From Planctomycetales bacterium (GTDB taxonomy: Bacteria; 4484-113; JAFGCY01), in contig JAHEFU010000052.1 in NCBI GenBank assembly GCA_024645305.1, positions 1-14,637 on the forward strand: DNA of 14,637 bases, given 5' to 3'. This document shows positions 1-6,532 of this stretch, in pieces. Both the position numbers and the translations under genes were made by a program. Every line of letters begins with the position of its first letter. Within the stretch, counting starts at the first letter, position 1. The notes beneath the pieces are model-generated. The model searched no databases and was not told where the DNA came from. It saw nothing but the letters and a program-made list of their open reading frames with translations.

Positions 1-448
1 CGACCTGGTGCGCAGTCCCCTGGACCTGGCCTGCTGCTGCGGCAATCGCCTGCCTGAACTGGACAGCGAGGAGGACATGGCCAGCGTGATCCTGCAGTTG
101 CGTGACCTGGCCTGGCCCGGCGGCACGGTTGTGATTGACTTCTTCAACATCAACCGCCTGGTGGGCAAGATCTCAAGTGGTGTTTCCAAGATTGAGCAGC
201 AGATCAATCCGTCCATGCGCAGGACCTGGAAGCTCAGTGAAACCAGCACGCGGCCGCTGGAGGAAATCACCGAGATGAAGCTTGATGGCCGTTTCCACCG
301 CCGCAGCCGCAGCATGCTGATGCTCAACCGCCGGCAGATAGAGGAGTTACTGCCGGATGGCATTGAGCCGCAGTTCTTTGGCGACTATACCGCCAGTTCA
401 TGGCACGAGGACAGCCCGCTGACAATTGTGCGCTTCTCCTGCCGCTGA
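1..448 (+). CDS. SAM-dependent methyltransferase, C-terminal part (partial)
   Basis: The reading frame is open to the left edge (codons run in frame from base 2), so only the C-terminal ~148 residues are present and the GTG at base 8 is internal. What is seen: a segment DLACCCGNRLPEL matching the class I methyltransferase pattern around the end of strand 4 (D-x-x-x-C-x-GN-x-L-x-x-L), then LAWPGGTVVIDFFN, the usual 'rvLkPGG-hydrophobic strand' element, and a C-terminal pattern of 'LNRRQIEELL...FFGDYTAS...DSPLTIVRFS' as in many glycine/sarcosine-methyltransferase-like proteins, where the last strands close the Rossmann-type sheet. The SAM-binding G-x-G loop would lie upstream, outside the window. 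The substrate cannot be inferred. The gene is followed by the convergent small ribosomal-type gene. Family call is fairly secure; the specific enzyme is unknown. Confidence 0.72.
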   Translation, partial: DLVRSPLDLACCCGNRLPELDSEEDMASVILQLRDLAWPGGTVVIDFFNINRLVGKISSGVSKIEQQINPSMRRTWKLSETSTRPLEEITEMKLDGRFHRRSRSMLMLNRRQIEELLPDGIEPQFFGDYTASSWHEDSPLTIVRFSCR

Positions 449-582
449 CACGGGATCCTGCAGCGGGCAGACCCGGCGGACAGTGGCGATTCCATCCCCT
501 CAGAAAATGACAAGCGCAGCCGGCAGCGCCCCAAACGGGACGGCACCGGCCGCGCAGGTTGATCAAGGATCGGTCTGACAAC

Positions 583-596
583 CCTGCCGCGGCAGG
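583..596. repeat. Perfect 14-bp GC palindrome between convergent genes
   Basis: CCTGCCGCGGCAGG is self-complementary. It is flanked by TGAC (576-579) and GTCA (598-601), so a longer hairpin can form. It lies 7 bases downstream of the stop of the bS22-like gene on the minus strand and between two convergent genes. There is no T-tract on either side, so an intrinsic terminator is not supported; a 3'-end stabilising hairpin is possible. Confidence 0.4.
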
Positions 597-602
597 AGTC
601 AG

Positions 603-689
603 CTATTTGCGTTTGTGCCTGAGACGCTTGCGCATCTTTTTATACTTATGCTTGCGAATCTTGGCGCGCTTTGCCTTTCTTCCTTTCAT
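603..689 (-). CDS. Tiny basic ribosomal-type protein, bS22/AURKAIP1-COX24 family
   Basis: A 28-residue ORF too short for most gene callers. The translation begins MKGRKAKRAKIRKHKYKK and ends MRKRLRHKRK. Of the 28 residues, 18 are Lys or Arg and 2 are His. The pattern 'R-x-K-[IM]-x-K-H-K-x-K-K ... R-x-R-H-K-[RK]-K' is that of the AURKAIP1/COX24 domain, the conserved part of mitochondrial ribosomal protein mS38 and of the small bacterial ribosomal protein bS22, which binds 16S rRNA in the small subunit. The ATG at 689-687 is preceded by GGTGAT, which fits the downstream part of the full anti-Shine-Dalgarno consensus, and an in-frame stop (695-693) closes the frame just upstream. An extended -10 is present further upstream. 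It is divergent from the 985-2205 lipoprotein. Alternative: a chance Lys/Arg-rich frame, unlikely given the motif, start and stop. Confidence 0.75.
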   Translation of the reverse strand: MKGRKAKRAKIRKHKYKKMRKRLRHKRK

Positions 690-758
690 AAATCACCACT
701 GATACTTGGATTAGAGTCGAGACCAGCCAGCAACTGCGTAACGCAATCGCGGGCTGAG

Positions 759-767
759 ATTTTACCA
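759..767 (-). promoter_or_regulatory. Extended -10 promoter for the bS22-like gene
   Basis: On the minus strand TGG-TAAAAT occurs at 767-759, an extended -10 element one base from consensus. No good -35 is seen at 16-18 bases. The start would fall near 752, giving a leader of about 60 bases that contains the odd palindrome TGCGT-A-ACGCA (735-745), which could be an operator or a small hairpin. This is a prediction from consensus only. Confidence 0.4.
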
Positions 768-872
768 CAGACACGGACTGCAACGCAGTATTACAGCGGT
801 CAGGTCCCTGTATCCTAAGACGGACATTGCTGCACAAATGTTCAGATGTATGCGAGTGGCTATCAATGGGAT

Positions 873-881
873 TGCTATTAT
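873..881 (+). promoter_or_regulatory. Possible extended -10 promoter for the 985 lipoprotein gene
   Basis: TGC-TATTAT at 873-881 fits an extended -10, giving a predicted start near 888 and a ~97-base untranslated leader. No convincing -35 is seen and the leader does not match a riboswitch I recognise. The 690-984 stretch is AT-richer than its surroundings and holds the divergent promoters of the bS22-like gene and this lipoprotein gene. Confidence 0.3.
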
Positions 882-984
882 GGGTATTCCGGTGACGGGC
901 GCAAAATCAGGTAAACTTCCAGCGATGATCTTCCGTCCTAGACGTAATCCGCAGGCCGTCCAGCGGATCCCCAGGGAAAGACCC

Positions 985-2205
985 ATGCACAATATCAGAC
1001 TGATCATTTCCATTGCGGCCCTGCTGCTGCTGTGCGGCTGCCCGCCACCCGCCAAGAAGGATGCCGGTTCGGGAACGAATGGCAATGCGGGTGCTGTCCA
1101 GCAGACCACCAAATCCACAGCAAAACCCCTGAGGCTCGCCCTTCTTTCCAGCGATCTGGGTATTGCTGACGGCCAGATGGTTCGCGAACTGGATACGCTG
1201 TTCACGGGACGTGCCGCATCCGGCTCAATCGAGTACAGCCTGGTCGGACCGTTGCCGGGCGAGATCGCCTATGGCCAGATCAGTGGCAGTATCGGTTTCC
1301 CCGATGCGGAGAGTACCACTCCCGGCAGCATGACTGACCTGCAGGCCGGAGTCCTGCTGGACAGCGTGCCCGACTGTGACTGGCTGGTGCTGACAAGCGG
1401 CTATGTCCTGCAGCATGCGCTTGACCGCATCAGCCAGGGCACGGTCAATGCCGGGGCGATCATCCTGGTGGAGGAAGCCGGCAGTCAGGGCTATGTCAAC
1501 AGCAGTTCCGTCCCGGTATACATCCTGCGCTTCGACATCTGCCATGCCGCCTTCATGGCGGGAGCCGCCGCGGCCCGTTCTAGCAATATCGCCCACTTCA
1601 TGCTGCTGGGCGCAGAAGACGACCCCCAGGCCCAGGAATACATGGATGCGGCTATCGCAGGGATGCAGTACATCTCTCCCAGTGCCTGGATCAAGCAGGC
1701 CATCCTGCCGGTTGACAGCCGTGGACTGATCAGCCTGCAGCAGTTCCGCCAGGCCCATGTTGACCTGCTCAATGAGGCCGGCGAGAACTTCAAGACCAAC
1801 CACTATGTGCTGGACCTGACCCGTTCCACACCCTTCGTAACGACCCTCATCTCCGAACCCGGCGGTTCGCTCAATGGCTACGTTGCCAGTGCGTACGGCG
1901 ACATCCGCCATGTCGCGGAGTCCCGCATACTGACCTGCTCACTGAAGCGCGCGGATGTGGCACTGGCCTGGCTGCTGGACAACTGCAGCACGACTGCAGA
2001 CCTGGCAGGCTGCGCCGTGGGTAGCTACATAGACTTCGGGCTGGCTAGCAGCCGCCCGGGATTGACGGAGAGTGCCGTCGGCTACAGCAAAATGGAATTC
2101 TACTCGCGCTATAACCCGGATGGGCCGGACATCGAACTGGAGCTGGAAGTCCTCTGGGGTGAGATCGAGGCCGGGGAACTGGGACTCGACTACTGCCCTC
2201 ACTGA
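985..2205 (+). CDS. BMP/Med-family-like solute-binding lipoprotein
   Basis: A 406-residue lipoprotein. The start at 985 is chosen because it begins a textbook type II signal peptide (MHNIRLIISIAALLLLCGC, lipobox L-C-G-C with Cys19), preceded by AGGGA 7 bases upstream; the frame is open to 838 but the extra 49 residues do not look like a leader. A short Pro/Ala/Gly/Thr linker (20-48) tethers the domain. Residues ~49-400 read like an ABC-type binding protein of the BMP (PnrA/Med) class: 'LRLALLSSDLGIADGQ' opening strand, a middle block 'YILRFDICHAAFMAGAAAA ... AHFMLLGAEDDPQAQEYMDAAIAGM' matching the family's 'qaafLaGalAA...vGfiGG' region, and a late 'GSYIDFGLASS' strand. BMP proteins bind nucleosides, or serve as receptor-like proteins in the Med group. 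No permease or ATPase gene is nearby, so a transport role is not supported by context. It converges with the next gene, 11 bp away. Confidence 0.6.
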   Translation: MHNIRLIISIAALLLLCGCPPPAKKDAGSGTNGNAGAVQQTTKSTAKPLRLALLSSDLGIADGQMVRELDTLFTGRAASGSIEYSLVGPLPGEIAYGQISGSIGFPDAESTTPGSMTDLQAGVLLDSVPDCDWLVLTSGYVLQHALDRISQGTVNAGAIILVEEAGSQGYVNSSSVPVYILRFDICHAAFMAGAAAARSSNIAHFMLLGAEDDPQAQEYMDAAIAGMQYISPSAWIKQAILPVDSRGLISLQQFRQAHVDLLNEAGENFKTNHYVLDLTRSTPFVTTLISEPGGSLNGYVASAYGDIRHVAESRILTCSLKRADVALAWLLDNCSTTADLAGCAVGSYIDFGLASSRPGLTESAVGYSKMEFYSRYNPDGPDIELELEVLWGEIEAGELGLDYCPH

Positions 2206-2216
2206 GCCGCGTCGGG

Positions 2217-3269
2217 TCAGGGCTGGCGTTCCGTCCGGTCGTCATCGAGCAGCCGGTAGATATCCAGTGCTTCCTTGCGGCAGCGCAGGTCCATGTACAG
2301 CAACAGCTTGTAGCATTGCCAGTAAGGCGGGAAGATCAGCATGACCACGGTCATTACAACCATCTGAATCCCGACCCGCATGGGGTCGTTCTGTCCCTGA
2401 CCCTGTTCGACAAGGTAGTCGCCAAAATTACTGCTGCCAGACGACATGTAGTCATACAGCAGCCACAGCATCTCCAGGGTGCTGTTCAGCCCGCCGTTGA
2501 CCATGTACCAGGCCAGCCAGAGCAGTCCCAACAACATGAAGATCCGCAGGTAATGTCCCTGGGTCAGGCCGAAGGAGCGCTTGAGGAACCACACTCCCTG
2601 GGCCACGAAGCCATGCTCCGGGGAGTCCTCTGTCGCCTGCAGGACACCGCACAGGGCGGGGAAGAACCGGAAGTACATGAACATGGTTGCCAGCACCATG
2701 CAGCCGATCAGGGTCATCCCCCCGACAGCGAAACCAATGGTCAGGGCGTCGTTGCCAAGCATCTGCGCCAGCAGGACGAACATCAGCACAACGAGGGCCA
2801 GACCCACAGTCGGCAGGAAGAACGTGGCGAGGGCCACCTGCGTCGGCCAGTATCGAGACAGGGCAAAGCCGAAGGCGTCCGAGAATGAATCACGGAAACC
2901 ATCCAACGCGCGGGAAGCCAGCCGGGCACAGGTCAGCAGACCCAGGGGAGTGATCAGCAGCTGGTACAGGGCGATTACCAGCACAACCGCCGCCATGGTG
3001 ATCATCATGTCCCCGAATTCAACCAGCAGAGTATCGAAGACACCCATCCCGGAGCCTGATGTGTCCATGAAGGAGGGATCCTGGAATTTCTCGGCCATGT
3101 TCACGAAGCGGATGGTCATCGGGATGCTCAGCAGAGCCACGGGCAGCTGGACCATAGCCATGGAGAGGAACATCGGCAGGAAATTGAGGCGCAGCAAGCG
3201 GATCGCGAAGTCAAACAGATGCTTCAACTCAAGGGGGCGCAGTACGAACCTGTTCTGGAGGTTGCTCAC
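2217..3269 (-). CDS. Six-helix integral membrane protein, glycerophosphodiester-phosphodiesterase membrane-domain-like
   Basis: A 350-residue protein starting with GTG at 3269. Hydrophobic segments lie near residues 25-52, 87-114, 144-170, 175-207, 240-262 and 297-320. The N-terminus (LRPLELKHLFDFAIRLLRLNF) and the C-terminus (YKLLLYMDLRCRKEALDIYRLL) match a widespread pattern, 'LRPLSLGEILDRAFRLYRRNF ... LLYYDLRIRKEGFDLELL', found in membrane proteins annotated as the membrane domain of glycerophosphoryl diester phosphodiesterase. Those are often encoded near DUF4129, MoxR and DUF58 genes; a DUF58 gene lies 2.3 kb away here but not in the same operon. No catalytic motif is visible, so the biochemical role is unknown. 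There is no Shine-Dalgarno sequence; a -10-like element (TGC-TACGAT, 3288-3280) sits 10 bases before the GTG, so the message may be almost leaderless. The last 13 residues are charged. Confidence 0.6.
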   Translation of the reverse strand: MSNLQNRFVLRPLELKHLFDFAIRLLRLNFLPMFLSMAMVQLPVALLSIPMTIRFVNMAEKFQDPSFMDTSGSGMGVFDTLLVEFGDMMITMAAVVLVIALYQLLITPLGLLTCARLASRALDGFRDSFSDAFGFALSRYWPTQVALATFFLPTVGLALVVLMFVLLAQMLGNDALTIGFAVGGMTLIGCMVLATMFMYFRFFPALCGVLQATEDSPEHGFVAQGVWFLKRSFGLTQGHYLRIFMLLGLLWLAWYMVNGGLNSTLEMLWLLYDYMSSGSSNFGDYLVEQGQGQNDPMRVGIQMVVMTVVMLIFPPYWQCYKLLLYMDLRCRKEALDIYRLLDDDRTERQP

Positions 3270-3279
3270 GGCTGATTAA

Positions 3280-3288
3280 ATCGTAGCA
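3280..3288 (-). promoter_or_regulatory. Possible start-proximal -10 for the membrane protein gene
   Basis: TGC-TACGAT on the minus strand ends 10 bases before the GTG at 3269. An overlapping alternative, TTTAAT, ends 5 bases before it. Neither has a recognisable -35. With transcription starting 6-8 bases after the -10, the leader would be at most a few bases. Confidence 0.35.
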
Positions 3289-3336
3289 CACCCAAATGCC
3301 CCAGCTTAGCCCCGCAAGGGAGCACGGTAGACTGGG

Positions 3337-3352
3337 CCTGCCTGCCTGCCTG
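3337..3352 (+). repeat. CCTG x4 tandem repeat abutting the rpsB -35
   Basis: Four perfect copies of CCTG run directly up to the -35 hexamer of the rpsB promoter. A slippage-prone tract in the upstream-element position is unusual for a ribosomal-protein promoter. Confidence 0.7.
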
Positions 3353-3380
3353 TTGCGGAACGCCGGTTTCGTGTTATAAT
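3353..3380 (+). promoter_or_regulatory. Sigma70-type promoter of the rpsB-tsf operon
   Basis: TTGCGG (-35, 3353-3358) and a consensus TATAAT (-10, 3375-3380) are separated by 16 bases, with TGT just before the -10 making it extended. The predicted start is near 3387, leaving a ~60-base leader that includes a 5-bp hairpin, GGCCG/CGGCC with loop AGCCA (3394-3408). S2 operons are often autoregulated through the leader; I cannot match this hairpin to a known S2-binding motif. Confidence 0.75.
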
Positions 3381-3445
3381 TCCCCTTCGCCCCGGCCGAG
3401 CCACGGCCACCGGGTGAAAGTCAAATCCCCTCTTTGGAGGTCAAC

Positions 3446-4444
3446 GTGGCACTCATTTCTCTGCGTCAACTTCTTGAATGTGGTGTCCACTTCGGTCATC
3501 CGACCCGCAAGTGGAACCCCAAGATGTCTCCCTTCATCTACACCAAGCGTAACGGGATCCATATCCTGGACCTGCAGATGACCACCCGCTTCATCGACGA
3601 TGTGCACTCCTACGTGCAGGAAATCGTCGGCAAGGGCAAGACGATCCTCTTCGTCGGCACCAAGAAGCAGGCCCAGGATGCCGTGCGTGAGGAAGCCACC
3701 AAGTGCGGCATGCCCTACGTGCACAACCGCTGGCTGGGTGGACTGCTGACCAACCGCAACACCATGTCCAAGCGCATCGAACGCCTGCGTGACCTGCGCA
3801 AGCAGAAGGACGAAGGTTATTTCGAGACTCTTTCCAAGAAGGACAAGAACTTCCTGATGGAGGAGCTGGAGAAGCTCGAGAAGAACATCGGCGGTGTGGC
3901 GGACCTCAATGGCCTGCCGGATGCCCTGTTCATCGTCGATACCAACAAGGAAGTCAATGCCGTCAAGGAAGCCCGCCGGCTGGGCATCCCCATTATCGCG
4001 ATCCTCGATACCAACTGCGATCCCGATGACGTGGATTACAAACTGCCGGGCAATGATGACGCAATCCGCTCCATCCGCCTGTTCTGCCAGATCGTGGCCG
4101 ACTCCGTGATGGAGGCCCGTTACGGCTACCTGCCACCCGACAGCGTGTTCATCCGCGCCCAGGAGGACGAGGAAGCTGAGCAGCAGGAAGATAACCGCAA
4201 GAAGGAAAAGAAGGAAGCCAAGGAGAAGGAAAGGGCTGCCGCTGCTGCTGCACCTGCCGCTGCTGCACCTGAGGCTGCTCCCGCAGCTGAGGCTGCGCCT
4301 GTCGCCGAGGTGGCACCTGTTGTAGCTGCGCCGCCGGCTCCCGAGCTGACTGAAGCCCCTGCCGCCGAGATCGTGGCGGAAGCCGAGGAAAGCCCCGAAC
4401 CTGCTGCTGAGGAGACTTCAGCAGCCGCAGACGATAAGGAGTAA
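3446..4444 (+). CDS. rpsB: 30S ribosomal protein S2 with long acidic Ala/Pro-rich tail
   Basis: A 332-residue S2. The GTG at 3446 is chosen over an in-frame TTG at 3434 because GGAGG (3436-3440) sits 5 bases before it and the protein then begins MALISLRQLLECGVHFGH, as in other S2 proteins. Hallmarks: GVHFGHPTRKWNPKM, the coiled-coil region around 'MSKRIERLRDLRKQKDEGYFETLSKKDKNFLMEE', LPDALFIVDTNKE and 'GIPIIAILDTNCDPDDVDYKLPGNDDAIRSI'. The S2 core ends near residue 235. The remaining ~97 residues are a low-complexity tail: first a charged Glu/Lys stretch, then Ala/Pro/Glu repeats. S2 binds on the back of the 30S subunit late in assembly, bridging to S1. It is followed after 48 bases by tsf, the usual order. 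Confidence 0.97.
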   Translation: MALISLRQLLECGVHFGHPTRKWNPKMSPFIYTKRNGIHILDLQMTTRFIDDVHSYVQEIVGKGKTILFVGTKKQAQDAVREEATKCGMPYVHNRWLGGLLTNRNTMSKRIERLRDLRKQKDEGYFETLSKKDKNFLMEELEKLEKNIGGVADLNGLPDALFIVDTNKEVNAVKEARRLGIPIIAILDTNCDPDDVDYKLPGNDDAIRSIRLFCQIVADSVMEARYGYLPPDSVFIRAQEDEEAEQQEDNRKKEKKEAKEKERAAAAAAPAAAAPEAAPAAEAAPVAEVAPVVAAPPAPELTEAPAAEIVAEAEESPEPAAEETSAAADDKE

Positions 4445-4447
4445 GCA

Positions 4448-4466
4448 GGCCGGGTATTAACCGGTC
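4448..4466 (+). other. Intercistronic hairpin between rpsB and tsf
   Basis: GGCCGG and CCGGTC can pair (6 bp, one G-T) around a 7-base loop, starting 4 bases after the rpsB stop. No T-run follows, so this is at most an attenuator or processing/stability element that could set the S2:EF-Ts ratio. Confidence 0.35.
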
Positions 4467-4492
4467 GTACATTTATCCCATCGGAGAAGATG

Positions 4493-5407
4493 ATGACTGA
4501 GATCAGTGCAAAGATGGTAATGGACCTGCGCAAGAGCACCGGCGCGGGCATGATGGAGTGCAAGAAAGCGCTCGTCGAGACCGGCGGAGACGTCGAGGCC
4601 TCGGTGGATCTGCTGCGCACCAAGGGCCTGGCCAAGGCCGCGAAGAAGGCTGACCGTGCCGCCAATGACGGCATCATCAGCATCCTGCGCAAGGACAAGA
4701 ATGACGGCATCATGGTGATGATCAACTGTGAGACCGATTTCGTGTCCCGCAATGATGACTTCCGTGGCATGGTTGATGAGTTCTCCCAGTTCCTGCTGAA
4801 TACTGACCTGCCTGCAGGTGTCAGCGGCCAGCTCGGTGACAACGATGCCCTGGAGAGCGTCCGGGGCATGGACTTCAAGGATGGCAAGACCTTCGGCGAT
4901 GCCATTACCGAGGCGGTTGCCAAGGTCGGCGAGAACATCCAGCTGGGTGCGCTCGTCGCTGAGCGCAGTGACAGTGCCGAGGACTTCCTGCAGGAGTACA
5001 AGCATGGTGCCCGTGTGGGCGTGCTCGTCTGCCTGACAACCGGCAAGGCTGCCACACATGACAATGAGAAGTTCCTGGAGCTGGCCAAGGACATCGCGAT
5101 GCAGATCGCGGCCGCCACTCCGCAGGTTCCGCAGTCAGTGGACCGCAGCGGGATTGACCCTGACGTGCTCAAGCGCGAGCGCGACGTGCTCGTGGCCCAG
5201 GCCAAGGAGGAGGGCAAGCCCCAGGAGATCGCCGAGAAGATGGTCGAGGGTCGCATCCAGAAGTTCTACGGTGAGGTCTGCCTGCTTGAGCAGCCCTTCA
5301 TCAAGGATGACAAGAAGCGCGTCAAGGACATCATCGAGGCCGTTGCCAAGGAAGTCGGTGACACGATCACAGTGGCCCGCTTCCACCGCATCCAGATGGG
5401 CGAGTAG
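4493..5407 (+). CDS. tsf: Translation elongation factor Ts
   Basis: A 304-residue EF-Ts, the nucleotide exchange factor for EF-Tu. Two adjacent ATG codons (4490 and 4493) are possible; GGAGA at 4483-4487 lies 5 bases from the second and only 2 from the first, so 4493 is preferred and matches the spacing seen at rpsB. The N-terminal UBA-like module carries the family signature LRKSTGAGMMECKKAL; the second signature INCETDFVSRNDDF that contacts EF-Tu follows near residue 80. The C-terminal region (KRERDVLVAQAKEEGKP ... GRIQKFYGEVCLLEQPFIKD) is complete, so this is the full two-subdomain core form. It is co-transcribed with rpsB and ends at a strong terminator. Confidence 0.97.
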   Translation: MTEISAKMVMDLRKSTGAGMMECKKALVETGGDVEASVDLLRTKGLAKAAKKADRAANDGIISILRKDKNDGIMVMINCETDFVSRNDDFRGMVDEFSQFLLNTDLPAGVSGQLGDNDALESVRGMDFKDGKTFGDAITEAVAKVGENIQLGALVAERSDSAEDFLQEYKHGARVGVLVCLTTGKAATHDNEKFLELAKDIAMQIAAATPQVPQSVDRSGIDPDVLKRERDVLVAQAKEEGKPQEIAEKMVEGRIQKFYGEVCLLEQPFIKDDKKRVKDIIEAVAKEVGDTITVARFHRIQMGE

Positions 5408-5410
5408 GAG

Positions 5411-5450
5411 GTCCGGAGCAATCCGGACAACATGCGGGTCTTCGGCTCGC
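5411..5450 (+). other. Two tandem stem-loops in the tsf 3' untranslated region
   Basis: Immediately after the tsf stop, GTCCGGA-GCAA-TCCGGAC (5411-5428) forms a perfect 7-bp stem capped by a GNRA tetraloop. It is followed by GCGGGTC-TTC-GGCTCGC (5434-5450), a 7-bp stem with two G-T pairs. The terminator hairpin follows at 5469. Three consecutive hairpins suggest a structured 3' end, either for mRNA protection or a processed small RNA. Confidence 0.5.
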
Positions 5451-5468
5451 TGCCAGAGAATGACAATC

Positions 5469-5497
5469 AAGGCCAGCCTGCGGGCTGGCCTTTTTTT
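5469..5497 (+). terminator. Intrinsic terminator of rpsB-tsf
   Basis: GGCCAGCC (5471-5478), loop TGCG, GGCTGGCC (5483-5490), then seven T (5491-5497). Flanking AA can extend the 8-bp stem by pairing with the first T bases. This is a canonical rho-independent terminator. Confidence 0.93.
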
Positions 5498-5521
5498 GTT
5501 GTAAGCAGCGAAAATGCGGAG

Positions 5522-5539
5522 GTCAAAGCTTGCTTTGAC
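5522..5539. repeat. Perfect inverted repeat GTCAAAGC-TT-GCTTTGAC
   Basis: Two perfect 8-base arms are separated by TT, lying between the tsf terminator and the DUF58 stop codon. The spacing is too tight for a typical terminator but fits a dimeric regulator site or a 7-bp hairpin with a 4-base loop. Function unknown. Confidence 0.5.
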
Positions 5540-5570
5540 AATCTTCATCAGGATATGGACAATGGATATT

Positions 5571-5588
5571 GCGTGAGCACGCTCACGC
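5571..5588. repeat. Perfect inverted repeat GCGTGAGC-AC-GCTCACGC just after the DUF58 gene
   Basis: Two 8-base arms with a 2-base spacer have the same geometry as the repeat at 5522-5539 but a different sequence. It lies 3 bases past the DUF58 stop on the minus strand, where it could act as a 3' hairpin; no T-tract follows on that strand. Confidence 0.5.
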
Positions 5589-5591
5589 CTC

Positions 5592-6482
5592 CTATCTGAT
5601 CAGCTTGCCGGTGCGCATGGCGCCCATGATCTGTTCCGTGACGCCGGTGCTGGTCACGCAGGGGAAGAAATCACCGCCGCTCCTGAGGGCGAAGCGCTTC
5701 AGCTCCGCCTGCAGGGCGCTGAGGCGTTCATGGTATTTCTTCAGGACATTCTGGCCCATGCTGACATCCATCCGCTCACCGCTCTCACGGTCCACCAGCT
5801 GCAGGTCACCCGTCAGCTGCGGGTTGGCCTCTTCGGGACTGAGTACCTGCATCAGTTCTATCTGGTGTCCGCTGCCCAGCAGCGGGGCAATCGTGTCGAT
5901 GCCGTCCTCCGTCAGGAAGTCGCTGATCACAGCCACCATCCCGCTCTTGCGGGTATGCGCGGCAAAACGCTTGGCCGCGCCTGTGAGGGAACTGCCCCCG
6001 CTGGCCTCCAGCTGTCCCAGGCGTCGCAGGATCGGGTGGATCTTGCCCTTGCCGCGTGAAGGGGTCTGCAGGACGTCGTAATCGCTGGAGAAGACACTGA
6101 CCGAGACACTCTCCATGTTGGACAGCACAATGTATGCCAGGCCGGCAGCCAGCTTGCGGGCATAGTCGAATTTGTTGGGATTGCCGTAGTCCATGCTGGC
6201 CGAGCAGTCCAGCAGGATGTAGAGGCGCAGGTCCTCCTCCTCCTCGAACAGCTTGACGTAGTAGCGCTCCAGCCGGCCGTAGAGATTCCAGTCGATGCGG
6301 CGGATGTCGTCACCCTTCATGTAGGGGCGGAAGTCCACGAACTCCACGCTCTGGCCCTTGTTGCGGCTGCGGCGCTCGCCGCGCATCTGTCCGCGAAACA
6401 GCTTGCGGGACAGCATGCGCAGGCGTTCCAGTTCCGCCAGGAATGCAGTGTCCATCACCGTGCCGGGAGGGTTGATACTCAC
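5592..6482 (-). CDS. DUF58 domain protein (VWA-like)
   Basis: About 296 residues from GTG 6482, or 287 from the ATG at 6455. Numbered from the ATG: the DUF58 signature YMKGDDIRRIDWN is at 45-57, followed by 'YYVKLFEEEEDLRLYILLDCSASM', where D83-x-S85-x-S87 forms the MIDAS metal-binding motif of a von Willebrand A fold. A conserved 'SDFL' strand and C-terminal helices follow. It is a soluble form without the N-terminal membrane helices of some DUF58 proteins. Such proteins usually sit beside a MoxR AAA+ ATPase and are thought to act as its partner in protein-complex assembly or metal insertion; no MoxR gene is in the window. I choose GTG 6482 because neither start has a Shine-Dalgarno sequence and the extended -10 at 6498-6490 places transcription initiation at about that codon. 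The gene is divergent from the DUF2071 gene. Confidence 0.88.
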   Translation of the reverse strand: MSINPPGTVMDTAFLAELERLRMLSRKLFRGQMRGERRSRNKGQSVEFVDFRPYMKGDDIRRIDWNLYGRLERYYVKLFEEEEDLRLYILLDCSASMDYGNPNKFDYARKLAAGLAYIVLSNMESVSVSVFSSDYDVLQTPSRGKGKIHPILRRLGQLEASGGSSLTGAAKRFAAHTRKSGMVAVISDFLTEDGIDTIAPLLGSGHQIELMQVLSPEEANPQLTGDLQLVDRESGERMDVSMGQNVLKKYHERLSALQAELKRFALRSGGDFFPCVTSTGVTEQIMGAMRTGKLIR

Positions 6483-6489
6483 TGGTCTG

Positions 6490-6498
6490 ATTGTATCA
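6490..6498 (-). promoter_or_regulatory. Leaderless-type promoter of the DUF58 gene
   Basis: TGA-TACAAT on the minus strand, a near-consensus extended -10, is followed by 7 bases and then GTG at 6482. No Shine-Dalgarno fits between them. Its -35 region would be around 6513-6518, overlapping that of the divergent DUF2071 promoter. Confidence 0.55.
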
Positions 6499-6523
6499 GC
6501 CTGCGGGCCGCAGCGTGGCGATC

Positions 6524-6532
6524 TGCTAGACT
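6524..6532 (+). promoter_or_regulatory. Leaderless-type promoter of the DUF2071 gene
   Basis: TGC-TAGACT, an extended -10-like element (T-A-n-n-n-T), is followed by 6 bases and the ATG at 6539. There is no Shine-Dalgarno. The -35 position (around 6504-6509) lies back to back with that of the DUF58 promoter, so two polymerases could not occupy the 56-bp divergent gap together. Confidence 0.45.

Noticed and set aside
888..984. Leader of the BMP-like lipoprotein as a c-di-GMP riboswitch
   Set aside because: A few GCAAA- and GTAAAC-like bits recall GEMM, but the conserved order and stems could not be laid out.
1225..1911. 228-codon minus-strand frame inside the BMP-like lipoprotein gene
   Set aside because: No recognisable motif or ribosome-binding site; the plus-strand protein has a signal peptide and family pattern.
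4126..5256. 376-codon minus-strand frame over rpsB-tsf
   Set aside because: It is Ser/Ala-rich antisense of two unmistakable conserved genes and has no independent signal.
5432..5599. Short plus-strand frame after tsf, beginning with ATG at 5432, with AGGAGG upstream
   Set aside because: It runs straight through the rho-independent terminator and its Shine-Dalgarno is about 20 bases away behind a hairpin.
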